Position numbers and translations under genes: made by a program | Notes under the pieces: model-generated | Database searches by the model: none | What the model saw: the letters and a program-made list of their open reading frames with translations, nothing else | What the model was told of the DNA's origin: nothing | In this document: piece by piece, positions 34,373 through 46,200 of the stretch | Layout: every line of letters begins with the position of its first letter | Numbering within the stretch: position 1 is the first letter of the stretch | DNA from: Kudoa neothunni | Taxonomy: Eukaryota; Cnidaria | Length of the DNA stretch: 64,000 bases | Direction of reading: 5' to 3' | Assembly (NCBI GenBank): GCA_964304625.1 | Contig: OZ199839.1 | Location: forward strand, 3,782,001-3,846,000

Positions 34373-34899
34373 TTAGAAAGGCAGTTAAAATATTTCAAAT
34401 ATGAATTTTTTCGCCGAGGAGAAAATTGTCCAAAAGTAACCACGGGAAAATTTCGATCTACAATTAACAACCACAGACCGGTGTATATAACAAAAATCGC
34501 CTACTATCGCACCAAATCGTGATCCAATCGTATTAACGGCTTTAACATTGTTGTTTAGTTCAACTAAACATATCCATCAACACAATCACCTTCTGTTTCA
34601 AACATCATTAATTTTTCGTTAATTTTAGTTGATTGAAATCAGATGTCGCGTGAAATGAGTTTTTCCTAATTGGCAATTATTGGTATTATTCTTGTGTGTA
34701 ATTGTTGCATTAGTTGACACATAACGTTACGTCGAATGATGTTAACCGGAACAAATTGAGTCACTTTATCTATTAATCTACATTTATTATTAATCTTTTG
34801 AATAAGTAACATAATATATAATGGTAATTAGTAATAATTTATTGGAACGTGAGGGCGTGCTAACCAATTAAATAATTTAATTATTGAAAATTTATTGAA

Positions 34900-35274
34900 A
34901 TGGTGGATCACCCTATCGAACTAAAAACCACCAAAGTGATGACAAATATCAACCTACGGCAAGATTATAAATTCTACCTAAGCTACTATGCTTTACCATC
35001 CAAATCCAATAATGTATATGCAGATTTGAGGATTTACTTAAGGTAATTATTGTTGATGTTATTTAATGTTATATTCGGGGAAAATTGAAAAATAACAATT
35101 TTGTCATTTTATTTCGAATTGTGTAGAAAATTGTTGTCGAACAACAAAAGTGGTGATATCTATGTGTCGCCAACTGCCGACAAAAAAAGATCAGTTCGAA
35201 ACTTTTGGATGGCAGTTCCTAAAGTTTATGCCGTGTGAAGTTGTTGGTAGTTATATAGATTTAGCATGGGGATA
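34900..35274 (+). CDS. Small two-exon protein, unrecognised (copy 1)
   Basis: Exon 34900-35042 and exon 35127-35274 are joined over an 84-nt GT-AG intron (GTAATT to TGTGTAG), giving a 96-aa protein. It begins MVDHPIELKTTKVMTN, has DYKFYLSYYALPSKSNN and DLRIYLRKLLSNN, then a short region ending YIDLAWG. No signal peptide or membrane segment. I do not recognise the family. Support is the clean splice join, higher codon-like composition than the flanks, and a divergent position opposite CAB39. A single longer gene with further exons is possible. Confidence 0.45.
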
Positions 35275-36484
35275 AACACATGAAAAATATTTCGGCGGGG
35301 TCGGAAAACAATTTCAAAGTAACCTATTAGAAACTAAATCCATTCAATGTTTCGGTAGGCTACTGATTTGTATAGGTGTTAGTTGCCTGGTCAATCACAC
35401 AAATCAGTTCCTACCTATTGACTAATTAAAAGATATTCTAATAATATAATTTTAGTTATAATTAATAGAAATAATTATTCGACTAATTGGTTAATTTACT
35501 CAAAACAATAACTATTATTATCCATTTAGATTATCAATGAAATATTGTTGGTATCAAATCAGATAATTAAACACTTGTTCACATTCACTATCAACACCCA
35601 ATTAAGTTCATCGTGGAATATTGTCGGGGATTATCTAGTCAAAGGTTGATTATACTGAACGCGCATATTTGATCATTAGCGTGTTGATGCTTCTTAGCCA
35701 TGCTTAATTAATTTAGGGGATTTTATTTATGATCACAAATCACAATTCCATTGCATTAGTAGGGCGTTTTAGTTGTGTTAATTTTGTGATGTTATTTTGC
35801 ATAAGAATATCGATTAAACGAAAATAATTCAATTATTGAAATAATATGCGAGTGTTTTGTTATGAAACGAAGTAAAGGAAATGGGGAATGCCGTTTGGTA
35901 TTTATGTGAGTTAAGGATTCTAATAAATAAGCTCTGAATATAGGATGACATTCAATCTACTAATTGTATTATGCCAATGTTAAGTGATTATGAAGGAGTT
36001 GTTCTTCCGAGGTAAACCAAAATGGCCGTCGTATTTTTTCAATTAAGTTAAAAAATAGCTTAAAATCTACCTCAATAATGAATCATTATCCATATTTACC
36101 GAAAAATACTTTTTTTCGAAGTAGACATGATGTGTGTAACTATTGGAAACAAATGGTATTTTTGTGCTTCCATAGCTCCACTATTTGTTATGTATATAGT
36201 ATGGATATAAACTAAGTATGGGAGCTCATAATTACACAATGGTTTCCTTTTTGGGAAATTCAGCTTTATTGTGAGTTGGAGAGGTGGTAGTTTTTAGTCT
36301 AATGTTGAGTGTTTATTTTAAGATATCCTTCGGAATGTGTGTTAAAGTATCCTCCTCAATTTTCACCTTTAAACCGGCATTCACGTTCTTCCACATCTAG
36401 TAGTTTTGTTTTTGTTTTGTTAGTTGATTCATTCTAGCTCCGCTAACTCAGTGTAACAAACCTTCCAATGAAAATGATGAGCTA
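35275..36484. other. Intergenic, nothing recognised (copy 1)
   Basis: AT-rich DNA between two unrecognised genes. No coding sequence, RNA gene or repeat boundary was recognised. Repeated at 49960-51169. Confidence 0.4.
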
Positions 36485-37030
36485 ATGTGGGAAATAGTAA
36501 ACAGTTTTGTGGAGGATCTGAAAAATGTGTTTGACAAAAATACTTTTGAGTTCAGTGTAAAAATTAGTGACAATCCACATTCCTTGTTCACACCCTCTCC
36601 AGCAACTATCAACTCCATACTGCCACCATCTTACCAACGAGAATGCACTCCTCCAAGTTTCCTTCAAAATAATTCGGCCAAGAAAATCGACTCCACAAAT
36701 CAACCATTTTCATCACAACGTTTTAGTGCAGGGGAAAATGGTGGATTCGTTGGAAAAACAAAAAGTCAAAAGCTTGAAAACTATGGCCCTTGTATCAAAC
36801 GACTAACCTACCCAACAAATATCCTTCACCGTGGAGCTGTTTGTAGTGAAACAGTACGTAGAGATTCGAAAAAATCGATGGAACTTTCCGTCGATAGTTG
36901 CTCACCCAACCAAGCCATTCTTAATACTATGAATGTGGATGTAATTATGAAAAAACTATGGAAACGTGCTTGCACCTCTTCCCAAGAACGAAAGACCAAC
37001 TACTTTGAAAAATACAGAAAATCACCGTAG
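36485..37030 (+). CDS. Unrecognised 181-aa Ser/Pro-rich protein (copy 1)
   Basis: A continuous 181-codon frame starting MWEIVNSFVEDLKNVFD. The middle is rich in Ser, Pro and Asn (LFTPSPATINSILPPS, ECTPPSFLQNNS), so probably disordered. The C-terminus is basic and helix-like (VDVIMKKLWKRAC, then KTNYFEKYRKSP). The base composition is clearly less AT-rich than its flanks, which argues that it is coding. TPSP and TPPS could be proline-directed kinase sites. No family was recognised. Possibly a lineage-specific protein. Confidence 0.6.
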   Translation: MWEIVNSFVEDLKNVFDKNTFEFSVKISDNPHSLFTPSPATINSILPPSYQRECTPPSFLQNNSAKKIDSTNQPFSSQRFSAGENGGFVGKTKSQKLENYGPCIKRLTYPTNILHRGAVCSETVRRDSKKSMELSVDSCSPNQAILNTMNVDVIMKKLWKRACTSSQERKTNYFEKYRKSP

Positions 37031-38355
37031 TGAAATGTGTTAAATTTTCGGATCGTCTTTCAGGTGTGTATTCACCTATTTTTTTCAATCGGCCCAACAG
37101 ATGCGTCATAATTGTTATTTTGTTTATATAATTAAATTTTTAATTATTAAAATTTTCAATTAACATAAAATAACGATAAATGGAGTAGTTTACATGATTA
37201 TTAATCCTTTTTGTATGCAATCTACACTAAACAGCGGTAACTAATATTTCGCAATTTGGGAATTCTTAGTTTAATATATCCTAAAAGTTTGACTTTGTAT
37301 AAAGCCATTAGAAATATATAAATATATATTTTTTAAAGTTTACTAATAATAGAATTATTTTGGATTTAAAATATATTCAAAATAAATATTTAACAAATTC
37401 TCCTTTATTTTTCGTGTTGTATATTGAAGTGTCTGTGAACAAATAATACGACATTGGTTTTAACTAGAAATTTTATATTTTTACGTGTTTCGCTTCTGAA
37501 TATTAATGTTTATATGTATTAACGTACATCAACAACTTATTAAATTTTAAATAAATAAACTATTTTATTTGTTAATTTGAAAATTCTTAAACTAAATTTT
37601 TGAGTCAGAAAATATTTAAATTTATATTTTAAATTATTTATTTAAAAAAAAATTATTATCAGAATAAAAATAAGTATTTTAACTCAATGGAGAATCATTT
37701 TATATCATAATGTTTTCAAGAGCATGAGAAAATTGCGTTAACTTTTTTGCGCTTGCTTATAAATTATTAATAAAATACTATTTTTAAATAAAAAACTTTA
37801 AATATTCAAGTTTCAAACGTTTTTTAAATGATAAACATAAGAGTAAATACACTTTTAGTAACTAAAAATCAACCATAAATATGGTTATAAGATTTTTAAT
37901 CATAAAATTTTTTATTTTTGAAATAGAACAATGTTAGTTTTGCTATTCCAATGCTTTTCTATTAGAAACTATATTATTTATATTTGATCCACTCCAATGA
38001 ACAAAAAATAATTTGATATTTATTAACAAAACTTGGACTTGGATTAAAATTGCACGAGGAATTATTGAGTGAGATATATCAAAATCTGAAAACGCCCAAG
38101 AAAGCTTGTACGTTAGTGATGTGAAAATGAGAGCAATTTAAAATGAAAAATTAATAAGATTATTTATTTAATTGTAAATTACTTTTTCTTAGGAGAAATT
38201 TATAAATATTATCGTATTAAATTTGATCCTCTCATCCATCTTACTTTATAAAAAGTATATTCCTTATAATAGTTCCCATGTTGACGTGCAAAAACTATAT
38301 GACCTAATAAATAAAATCGCAAATATTTAAAAAGAAATTTATTTCTGAATGGTTA
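37031..38355. other. AT-rich intergenic (copy 1)
   Basis: Very AT-rich; no gene or repeat boundary was recognised. Repeated at 51716-53040. Confidence 0.4.
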
Positions 38356-38363
38356 CTTTAAAC

Positions 38364-38876
38364 CAGGGGTCAGCAACCTACGGCCCGACGTGCATTGAAT
38401 GACATAACATTTTTTCTAAATACTTAAAATACCCAAATGATCTTTAAGTGTTTCTAGATCGTTTTTCTTAATGTTAATATGTTGACGATATAAATATTTT
38501 AGCCAACTAAAATTCATTTTCATTACATAGGAAACCCGGAATAAATATGATTATAAAAATTATTTCAATAAAAGTATAAACTATTTTTAAAAACGCATCT
38601 AGATACATCTCATGTTTGACTTCATCCAATTAATCGTCCTTTCACAAGTTAAGCGCGAGTTGATTACATTGGAAATGAAAATTATTAGAATATAATACTA
38701 TTGATTTGACGCAATTTTCCCCTTTAAGAGACTTTTATAAATTCTTATTTATATATTTTAACCTGAGATTTGAACTAAGAATAATTTAAAAGTTTTGTAG
38801 ATTAATTTTAATACGGTCCGCATTAAAGTTAGAGTATGTCTGTTTGGCCGTCACCCAAAAAGGTCGACGACTCCTG
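38364..38876. mobile_element. hAT-type MITE with exact 8-bp target duplication (copy 1)
   Basis: CAGGGGTCAGCAACCT at the left and (reverse strand) CAGGAGTCGTCGACCTT at the right form inverted ends. CTTTAAAC flanks both sides exactly (38356-38363 and 38877-38884). Element length is 513 bp with no coding sequence. An 8-bp target duplication with CAGGGGTC-type ends is typical of hAT non-autonomous elements. The exact duplication suggests a younger insertion than the other hAT pieces here. Repeated at 53049-53561. Confidence 0.85.
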
Positions 38877-39148
38877 CTTTAAACAATAATTATTACATAT
38901 GTTTGGATTTTGTTTGAAATAATGCGCGCTTTCGTTAACCCATCTCTCGAGAAATCCGAACTATAAAATTCTCGTTTAATTCGAGATTTGATGATTTGAT
39001 CAAGTATTGTAAATTATAATTTAATAAAATGATAATTTAATGCTTGAAATCCAATTATAAGACACATCTCAGTATCCGAATTTTTCTGTATTCTGGATAA
39101 ATCATGGAAAGTATCCATCGATAATACTAATACCGAGGTTTCTCGTGC

Positions 39149-39337
39149 TTAAATTACTTGAACTTCAAATTTATGATGGATAAAAAGTGAATAAACGCCA
39201 AATAGCAATAAACTAAAAAATAACCATTTTATAATATCCAAAAAAATCAAACGTGGTTTAAACTCGACAATTAGACCAAACGAGCCTAGATACTTCAAAA
39301 TGTGGCGCAGGCGCAAGCTGCAATATGGGCACGTCAC
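39149..39337 (-). CDS. Unrecognised 62-aa ORF with one hydrophobic segment (copy 1)
   Basis: The minus-strand frame starts MTCPYCSLRLRHILKY and has one likely membrane segment (IIKWLFFSLLLFGVYSLF). Its start region is locally GC-richer. I do not recognise it. It could be a small membrane protein, an exon, or chance in AT-rich DNA, which often yields hydrophobic frames. Repeated at 53834-54022. Confidence 0.2.
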   Translation of the reverse strand: MTCPYCSLRLRHILKYLGSFGLIVEFKPRLIFLDIIKWLFFSLLLFGVYSLFIHHKFEVQVI

Positions 39338-39476
39338 CTAGACCGATGCAAGGTAAAGCTTTATTGGCGTTCGCTGTATATTTTTATGTTAAGAAAAAAA
39401 TATAAACTCTGTTAACAACGTAATTTTGGAAGAAGCGTATTCTATATACCGAATAAATCTTTTACAATCAAATGAA

Positions 39477-40074
39477 ATGCATCAAATTGATGAAGGTATT
39501 CATCTTGATGATATACCGAAAAGTATGTGTTCAAAATAGATATAATAAAACAGTTGTGGTTGGAGGAAACATTAATAACTCGAGAAGTGATACAAAGAAT
39601 CGATGAAAATGATACTGATTATCCTTTAGATTTATTATTTGAAGGCGTACAAAAGTCTCTTACTTGAATGTGCCGGAAAGTCACTGTTGAAACTCAAAAA
39701 TGAATCCGATAAAAGAATTGAAGAATACAATCAAAATGTTAATTGCACTGAAGATCAACCAGCTGTTGTATATCCTGATGGTAGCTCACGTAAGATGTCT
39801 CCATTTGACATAGCTATCTACATGAAATTACTGGGTAACACATTGACTAGTATAAGTCGGGCTATAAATGATAAAGTATTTTTTGTTTGACTATAATCGG
39901 AGTTATGCCTTACAGCTTACGGCTAGAACAATTCTGTTGTTATTTTTGGAACGCTTGATCTGCTACTGGATTCGCTCGTTGTTGGTATGAGATTGTTATT
40001 GAACCTGGTTACCGCAATCCCTGAATTAAGTGATGTTTTTAGTGAAGATAAAAAAGTAATTTCGTAATTTGTTG
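39477..40074 (+). pseudogene. Possible Exo70 (EXOC7)-like gene remnant (copy 1)
   Basis: Pieces in changing frames: IDEGIHLDDIPK (39490), EETLITREVIQRIDEND (39570), then an 83-codon frame 39639-39890 containing ECAGKSLLKLKNESDKRI and YPDGSSRKMSPFDIAIYMKLL. The last part resembles the Exo70 stretch DG-T/S-x-H/R-E/K-L-T/S preceded by a helical A-x-x-L-x-x-F region. Exo70 is an exocyst subunit that tethers vesicles at the plasma membrane. Frames change at 39645-39655 and after 39885, and an IS630-like relic lies just downstream. The match is short and the assignment tentative. Some breaks might be micro-introns. Repeated at 54162-54759. Confidence 0.3.
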
Positions 40075-40837
40075 ATTTAATGAAGTTTTTGTTTTTTAAG
40101 AGGGAATCATTGAAAATTATTCAACAGATATTTCCTGGAGTTTAATTGTATATGTATTTTGCTATGTTATTATTGTTGTTTTCAACTGGAAGTCTCTATC
40201 AGTTTTTAATAGCGCAGCGGTTTATTTCTTATTATTATTATTATTTTGCAAAATTTATATTTTTGAGCCAAAATTAAGCTCGTTACTGAGTTTATATTGA
40301 ATGTTTCTATCTAATTGCGTTGTTATGTATTTTTTTATGTTTGTAAACTAGGACGATCAAAACCTAAGCTCAAATTAGATCGGAAAATGCTTTTTGATTT
40401 GTTCACGTAAGGATGAATTTTTATCGGCTACTTTGTAAGGTAATGACTGGAAACTGCTGTTATCACAAAATTTAAAGCTTAGTAACTGTTGAATATAACA
40501 TAGTAATTTCTAAGATTAAATTTATTTTACGCATGCATCATCCCTCATCATGTTGGGCGTCGATTCAACTTTGCTTACTAGTCTGAAACCCCACGAGCTA
40601 TCTTGTATCAATTAAGTTACATGAACTCATTTTTCTAATATTTAAACCTTGTTATACAGTATTTCACGATCAACTTGAGAGTCGTTCGCATCAAATTGTA
40701 AGTTCAATTTTAAATCTTTATTTTTTTATCTTCCTATAGACGAAATTTAAAAATATTAAAAGCGATGTCAGAGGAATTATTATTACTTCACATAAAGTAA
40801 TTTATATGATAATTTTTAAAAGTTAAATAAAGTTTCG
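40075..40837. other. AT-rich, nothing recognised (copy 1)
   Basis: No coding sequence recognised between the Exo70-like remnant and the transposase remnant. Repeated at 54760-55522. Confidence 0.35.
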
Positions 40838-41746
40838 TAGATGACCAACCAAACGGAGAAATAGCCAAAGCTGTTATGGCATATGAAGGTCCAATTAGCA
40901 GAATAATTAAAAAGTATTATTTAACTAGAAGTTATGCTCTAATCAAGAAGAGTTGTAATCTGCGATCAAAATTATTAGACGACCATATAGATCATATAAA
41001 AAAATTAATCAACGATGACTGTACGATAACACTTTAAGTTATTTGTGAAAAATTTAATATTGCTGTATTTAAACAATGTGTAAATAAGGCAATTAACGAT
41101 TTTAATTACTCTCTATAATGTATTTCTGCGGTACCTCAAGTTAGGAATAACGCTGAAAATTTCCGAAAAAGATAAGAGTAAAAGTTACCATTTAAAACAG
41201 TTCTATAATTTATATAGATACGTAGTGAAACTATTGAAGCTTAAAGAGGAACACGAAAAAATAATATTCTTGGATGAGGCAACGTTTTCCTTGTCAATGT
41301 GACCCAAGTTAGGCAGATCAGTCCGTGGAATACGAGTTATTCTAAGAGTAAAATCTATTCGTTCTAAGGATGTGGCTCTTGTTGTCACGATGAGTCCAAA
41401 AAAATTATGGACACTTAATATAAGACATGGAAATGTGAACAAATTAGTTTTTAAAAATTTTACTTCGGATCTTTTAAAGGATTTGCGTTAAAACAATACA
41501 TCCAAGACTCTCATAATAATGGATAATGTCCCCCTCCATAAATCGACAATTATCCAAGATTTTATGTCTGAGAAGGGACATACTATTTTATTCTTGTCCT
41601 CATACTCATCTTTCTTAAATCCAAAAAATCAAAATGAATCGGAACAATGTATGATTGAAGAAACTGAGAGGATTGCCGTGGATAATTTAAAAAATTACTA
41701 CAAGAATTTAAAGAATATCATTCAAAATGTCTTAGATTACAAATAA
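40838..41746 (+). mobile_element. IS630/Tc1-type transposase remnant (copy 1)
   Basis: Frames on the plus strand show the order of a DDE_3-type transposase. First a helix-turn-helix-like start (GEIAKAVMAYEGPISRIIKKY), then IIFLDEATFSLSM, GRSVRGIRVI, SIRSKDVALVVTMS, IIMDNVPLHKSTI and FLSSYSSFLNP. The first and second Asp motifs (LDE, MDN) are present. The NPIE motif reads NPKN, so the last acidic residue is shifted or lost. Several stops and frame changes. A different lineage from the copy at 15567-16690 by sequence. Repeated at 55523-56432. Confidence 0.65.
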
Positions 41747-42747
41747 TTGAAAACTATTTTAAATATACATTTATAATTTAAATATTCATTTTTTTATTAT
41801 TCTTGCAATTTGATGTGAACGACTTACAATTTGATCGTAAAATACAATAATTTGTATTTTATAAACAACCCCGGAATTACACGGTTAATATTCCAAATAA
41901 TTATTATTTAAGAAATTAAATATTATCACCTAATAAAATATGTTTTAATTGGCTACTAATCATGCGAATGCCTAGAAAATAACAGTGCAAAGAAAAATTT
42001 CATTGGTCAATTTTAAAAAATTCAAAAATCAAAGCTAAATCTAAAAATATAAATAATAATTCAGAAATACTAATTAAGGGACAATATAAATAATAATAGA
42101 GTTAAAATACAAAAAAATAATACAATCTGTTACATGTGCACGCATCATTTCAATAGTACAAAAATATGCTAATGCTTTATTTTTCACACTTTTTCTGATC
42201 TTATGAAAAGTTAAAAAACAAATTACCCAATGTATTATATCGGCAAAAATTATAAAAAAAATATTGAACATTATTTTTGGACAATGCTCAAAGCTTACGC
42301 ATCTTATTGTTAATATTGAACAATGACGTATAATAGCGATGTAACTCGGGATCTTCGTAGACGTTCACTGCATCGAAATGTTAACTTATTCTATACAATT
42401 GAATAACCTTACTAGCGAAATTAGGGGGTTCAGTTTACTAACATTTAATTATTTAAAAAAGTTAATAATTTACTATTTTGCGGACGAAAGTTAATCCTTA
42501 CAATACTGCCGCATTAATCCTCATATTAAACTCTTTTGAATTGAAATTGAAAAAAATAAAAAATTAGGCGATAAAATTGAAAAAAAACACCCGGATAAAC
42601 AATTTATATTGAATCGTATTAGAAAATAACTTAATGGCCCACCTCGCATGGAGTCGCTGAAAATCGTTTTACACCTAGCTGAGTTTTACGGATGAATTCT
42701 CAATAGTTTTTGGAGTGATTTTAGATCCAACAATTATAGCTATTAAC
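41747..42747. other. Region upstream of SUCO (copy 1)
   Basis: AT-rich DNA with no gene recognised. The 65-codon minus-strand frame at 42074-42271 is hydrophobic and unrecognised. It should hold the SUCO promoter. Repeated at 56433-57433. Confidence 0.4.
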
Positions 42748-44469
42748 ATGTTTAACAAAAAAGTGTTGATATGGCTGTTGCTGATTATTTATGGAGTAAC
42801 TGAATTTTGTAGGATTATTTTGATTTTCATCGTCTAGTTATTTTCACTCATGAATAGCGAACATTTGGTTGCAGATGAAATCATTTTAAATGCTGATTCA
42901 CTCCAAAACGATTCATTAAAGAAGCCTCCCCAAATAATAGCTGGAGATGAAGACACCATACTTTCGTTTGGAGAATATGCTGATAAAGTTGAATTGGATC
43001 GAAAATCATCTCCATCCACTGATGATAAGATTTCCAAAGACCCTAAAAACATGCCGGATCCCCCACCAAACGATATCAAAGATCAATCAACTCATAATAC
43101 CAACAATACAACACCAACGGCTGCAGCAGCGAAAACAACAACCACTGATCAACCTAAAAAGGAAACTAAAACTACAAAATTACGTTCAAATTATAACTAT
43201 GCATCAAGCTCATGTGGAGCCACTATTATCAGCCACAGTCATCAAGTGAAACATTCCTCAGAAATGCTAATAGATAATCCAGATACATATGCATTGTTTC
43301 CTTGTATTAATACCCAATCCAAACCTCTTTGGTTTATTATCCAGCTGTGTGAACCTATCAATATTCGTTCGATATACTTGTCAAATATGGAGTTATTTTC
43401 TTCACACATCAAGACATTTCGTGTGTCGCTAACCAATATCGAATTGTCTCCCACCGATTCACAATGGCACCAACTTGAAAATGATTTCACTATGGCAGAT
43501 GGTACAAGATCGCAAATGTTTTCTACCGAAAATTCTACAGTTGCTTCCAATATCTATGCTAGATATATTCGTGTGGAGATTATCGAACATCATAATATGG
43601 ACTTTTTCTGTCCTATATCAGTGTTTAAAGTGTTTGGTGTATCTTTGGTGGATGAACTTAGCGGTGGTCCATCGTTAGATGATGACTCGCCGTTTTATTC
43701 GAATAGTGAAGATCCGATGTTTACAATGGACGAACCATTTGCTATTAATAACCTTTATGATTTTTATCGTTGGTACAAAGTCGACATATTGATTCAATAT
43801 TTGATTGAGATTCTCCGTAGTTTGTTTATTATTGTTGGTGAGGTTGGTAAAGAGCTGATCAGCCTGGTTAATCTGCTCACTTCCAAATCACCCACTCTCC
43901 GATTTTTTCACCAACTCATCATATATCTACTTCAGTGGTTGGCACCTTTGATTAGCTGTATTTTGAAGTTAATGGCCGATATTGGTTCCAAATTGATCGG
44001 TGTAGATATCCACTATTTCAACAATTCTCTTATTGTCCAACAAACACATCTCGATGTAGACCCAAAGTTACATCCAGAAAATGAATCCAGCTCAGTTACC
44101 GAATTGAGCAACTCAGAATGTACACTTCTTACGTGCACACTCAAGCTGCTTCGACAACCTTTCTATCGAGACTTTTGTTGCACGATGAAACATGTATGGC
44201 ATGAGAATTTTGATCTCAAACCTGATTGCTCATTGTGTAAAGTAAGCCCGAAACAAATATGGACTTGCTACCACCGACCAAAATCTTGTTCATTCGTGCC
44301 TTTTGGATGATTTTTGTGATTTTTATTGTCGCAACAATTCCACATGGTCGTCTAACACTGGTATTGTACCTTTTAGTCAATACTATGCCACGAATGAGTC
44401 AAATGTTAATTTTGAAACTTCCAGTCTAAATGAAACTGTATCCAACCTTACTGATAGCGGGAATGACAA
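42748..44469 (+). pseudogene. SUCO: SUCO-like gene, 5' part, broken copy 1 at contig end
   Basis: Same gene as 57434-60583. Signal-peptide exon 42748-42795, 42-nt intron, then the SUN domain. CCC at 44247-44249 has one C more than copy 2 and shifts the frame after CSLCKVS, so the open frame stops at 44310. The bases after it up to the gap still match copy 2 in the original frame. The shift is most likely a sequence error at a contig end, not a real mutation. Confidence 0.85.
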
Positions 44470-44669
44470 NNNNNNNNNNNNNNNNNNNNNNNNNNNNNNN
44501 NNNNNNNNNNNNNNNNNNNNNNNNNNNNNNNNNNNNNNNNNNNNNNNNNNNNNNNNNNNNNNNNNNNNNNNNNNNNNNNNNNNNNNNNNNNNNNNNNNNN
44601 NNNNNNNNNNNNNNNNNNNNNNNNNNNNNNNNNNNNNNNNNNNNNNNNNNNNNNNNNNNNNNNNNNNNN
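44470..44669. other. Assembly gap, 200 N
   Basis: Exactly 200 unknown bases between two contigs. The round length suggests a placeholder, not a measured distance. The flanking contig ends overlap in content, so the true gap is probably absent. Confidence 0.98.
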
Positions 44670-45807
44670 ATATTTCTTTTATTTGTTGATATAAATAAGT
44701 GAAATTGAATGAAATAATTAAGGGTAACAAATAATAATTTATGATAACTTTTTTGGGTGGAATTTTCATTCCAACCAATCATTTTACAAAATCTTAAAAA
44801 TATGGATATTACATTGATAATTACCAAAAATTACGACTTTTGGAATTTCAAGCTATTTATATTATACTCTGGAATTGAAATATTTTGTAATAAATTTAAA
44901 GGAAATTATTTCTATGCGTTGGTGATATTTAGTTCAATAAATTTGGTGTAATCTGAAATATCATAAATGTAATTTTTTGGATAGCTCTATTATATTCATA
45001 TTTAAACTTAAACCTCTTTTAGAATATAATATGTTATGTTTAAAACAAACATGAAATAATTCTATCAGAGTCATTGTTTAAATATTTTATGTGTATTTAA
45101 CGAGTATTATTAAATTTCCATAACTATAATTAAAATTGAAGTTTAATGAGTATAAAGCCTATTATTTCAATCGTTACTTACAATAGTACACCAATCACAA
45201 AATTTCTATATTTAAAAAATCTTTTTAATTCCTTATTAAGTTTTTCTAATTGGAAATATTTTTAAATTAATTTATGTACTTACTTTTTTTATTATACGAA
45301 AAATGTTAGAAAAGCCACCAACAGGTATTTACATTCTCAAAAAATGGGTAGTCAACAATGCAATCCTCCAAGCTTCTGTAATGCGCTAATGTGACCCGCA
45401 CCCTTACAAGTTGTGCCCACCACTGCGGTAGGCCAGTGTTGCCAAATGGTAACATGGATTAATTAGTCACTATAATATGCATGTTATAGCATATTTTCTT
45501 CTTATATCCATTTTTAGAATAAACTTATTTAATAATATATGTGTGTATTTTTTAGTTTTATTGAAACCTCAAAATTCTAAGTTCAATTGTAGGATACTGT
45601 TAACCTTTTTTATATTTTCCGTAGAGTTTGATATTTATCTGTATTGGTCTTGATATTAAACATAAAAATTTTTATAATTCATTTTTATAAAATAAGATAC
45701 AATGAACATTAACTATATTATTATAGTAAAGATATATTTAAACGTAATCAAATGGTTAAAACATTATTTTTATTAGAAAAGCTATGGAGTCACACCTACC
45801 TTCAAAT

Positions 45808-46183
45808 CAGTTATTCTTTACTTTTCTTGCTTACGGAGTCCTAATGTGTTCAATGGACTTATCTAAGACCTTAATTTGTTTTAATGAAAAATCCAGACAT
45901 ACATATAAATATTTTAACTTACGTTATACATATAATACCCCTAATTTTAAAAAGTAATTTTCATGTTAGTTAATTAAGGATAAGTTTTGTTTTTAACTAT
46001 ATATTAACAATTTTTAATTGCAAAAAAAAGAATTATTTTGAGTGTTAAAAAAATCAACAACGTTGAAATCCTTCGCAGTAATCATTTTGGAAATTATTTA
46101 AACTCTATTCAAGTGTATACAATGATGTATAATATTTTAAAATTAAAAATTAAATGAAATTTGTTCGATTAATCAATATACAT
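45808..46183. mobile_element. hAT family truncated 5' end (copy 2 of 31125-31500)
   Basis: Matches 31125-31500 base for base as far as read; presumed the same physical locus. Confidence 0.5.
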
Positions 46184-46200
46184 GATTAAACGTTTTAAAG

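Larger units (their letters stand above)
29985..44469. repeat. 14,485-bp block, copy 1 (end of left contig)
   Basis: Collinear with 44670-59154 throughout. The copy ends at the exact base where the N gap starts. Differences noted by reading: six one-base indels (C run at about 30063, T run at about 30527, A run at about 32467, T run at about 33076, CC/CCC at about 41599, CCC/CC at 44247) and two substitutions (38708 G/A, 41768 C/T). Best explained as the same locus as copy 2. Confidence 0.95.

Noticed and set aside
44303-44827. Several frames of 90-133 codons around 44.3-44.8 kb
   Set aside because: They are open only because they cross the run of Ns.
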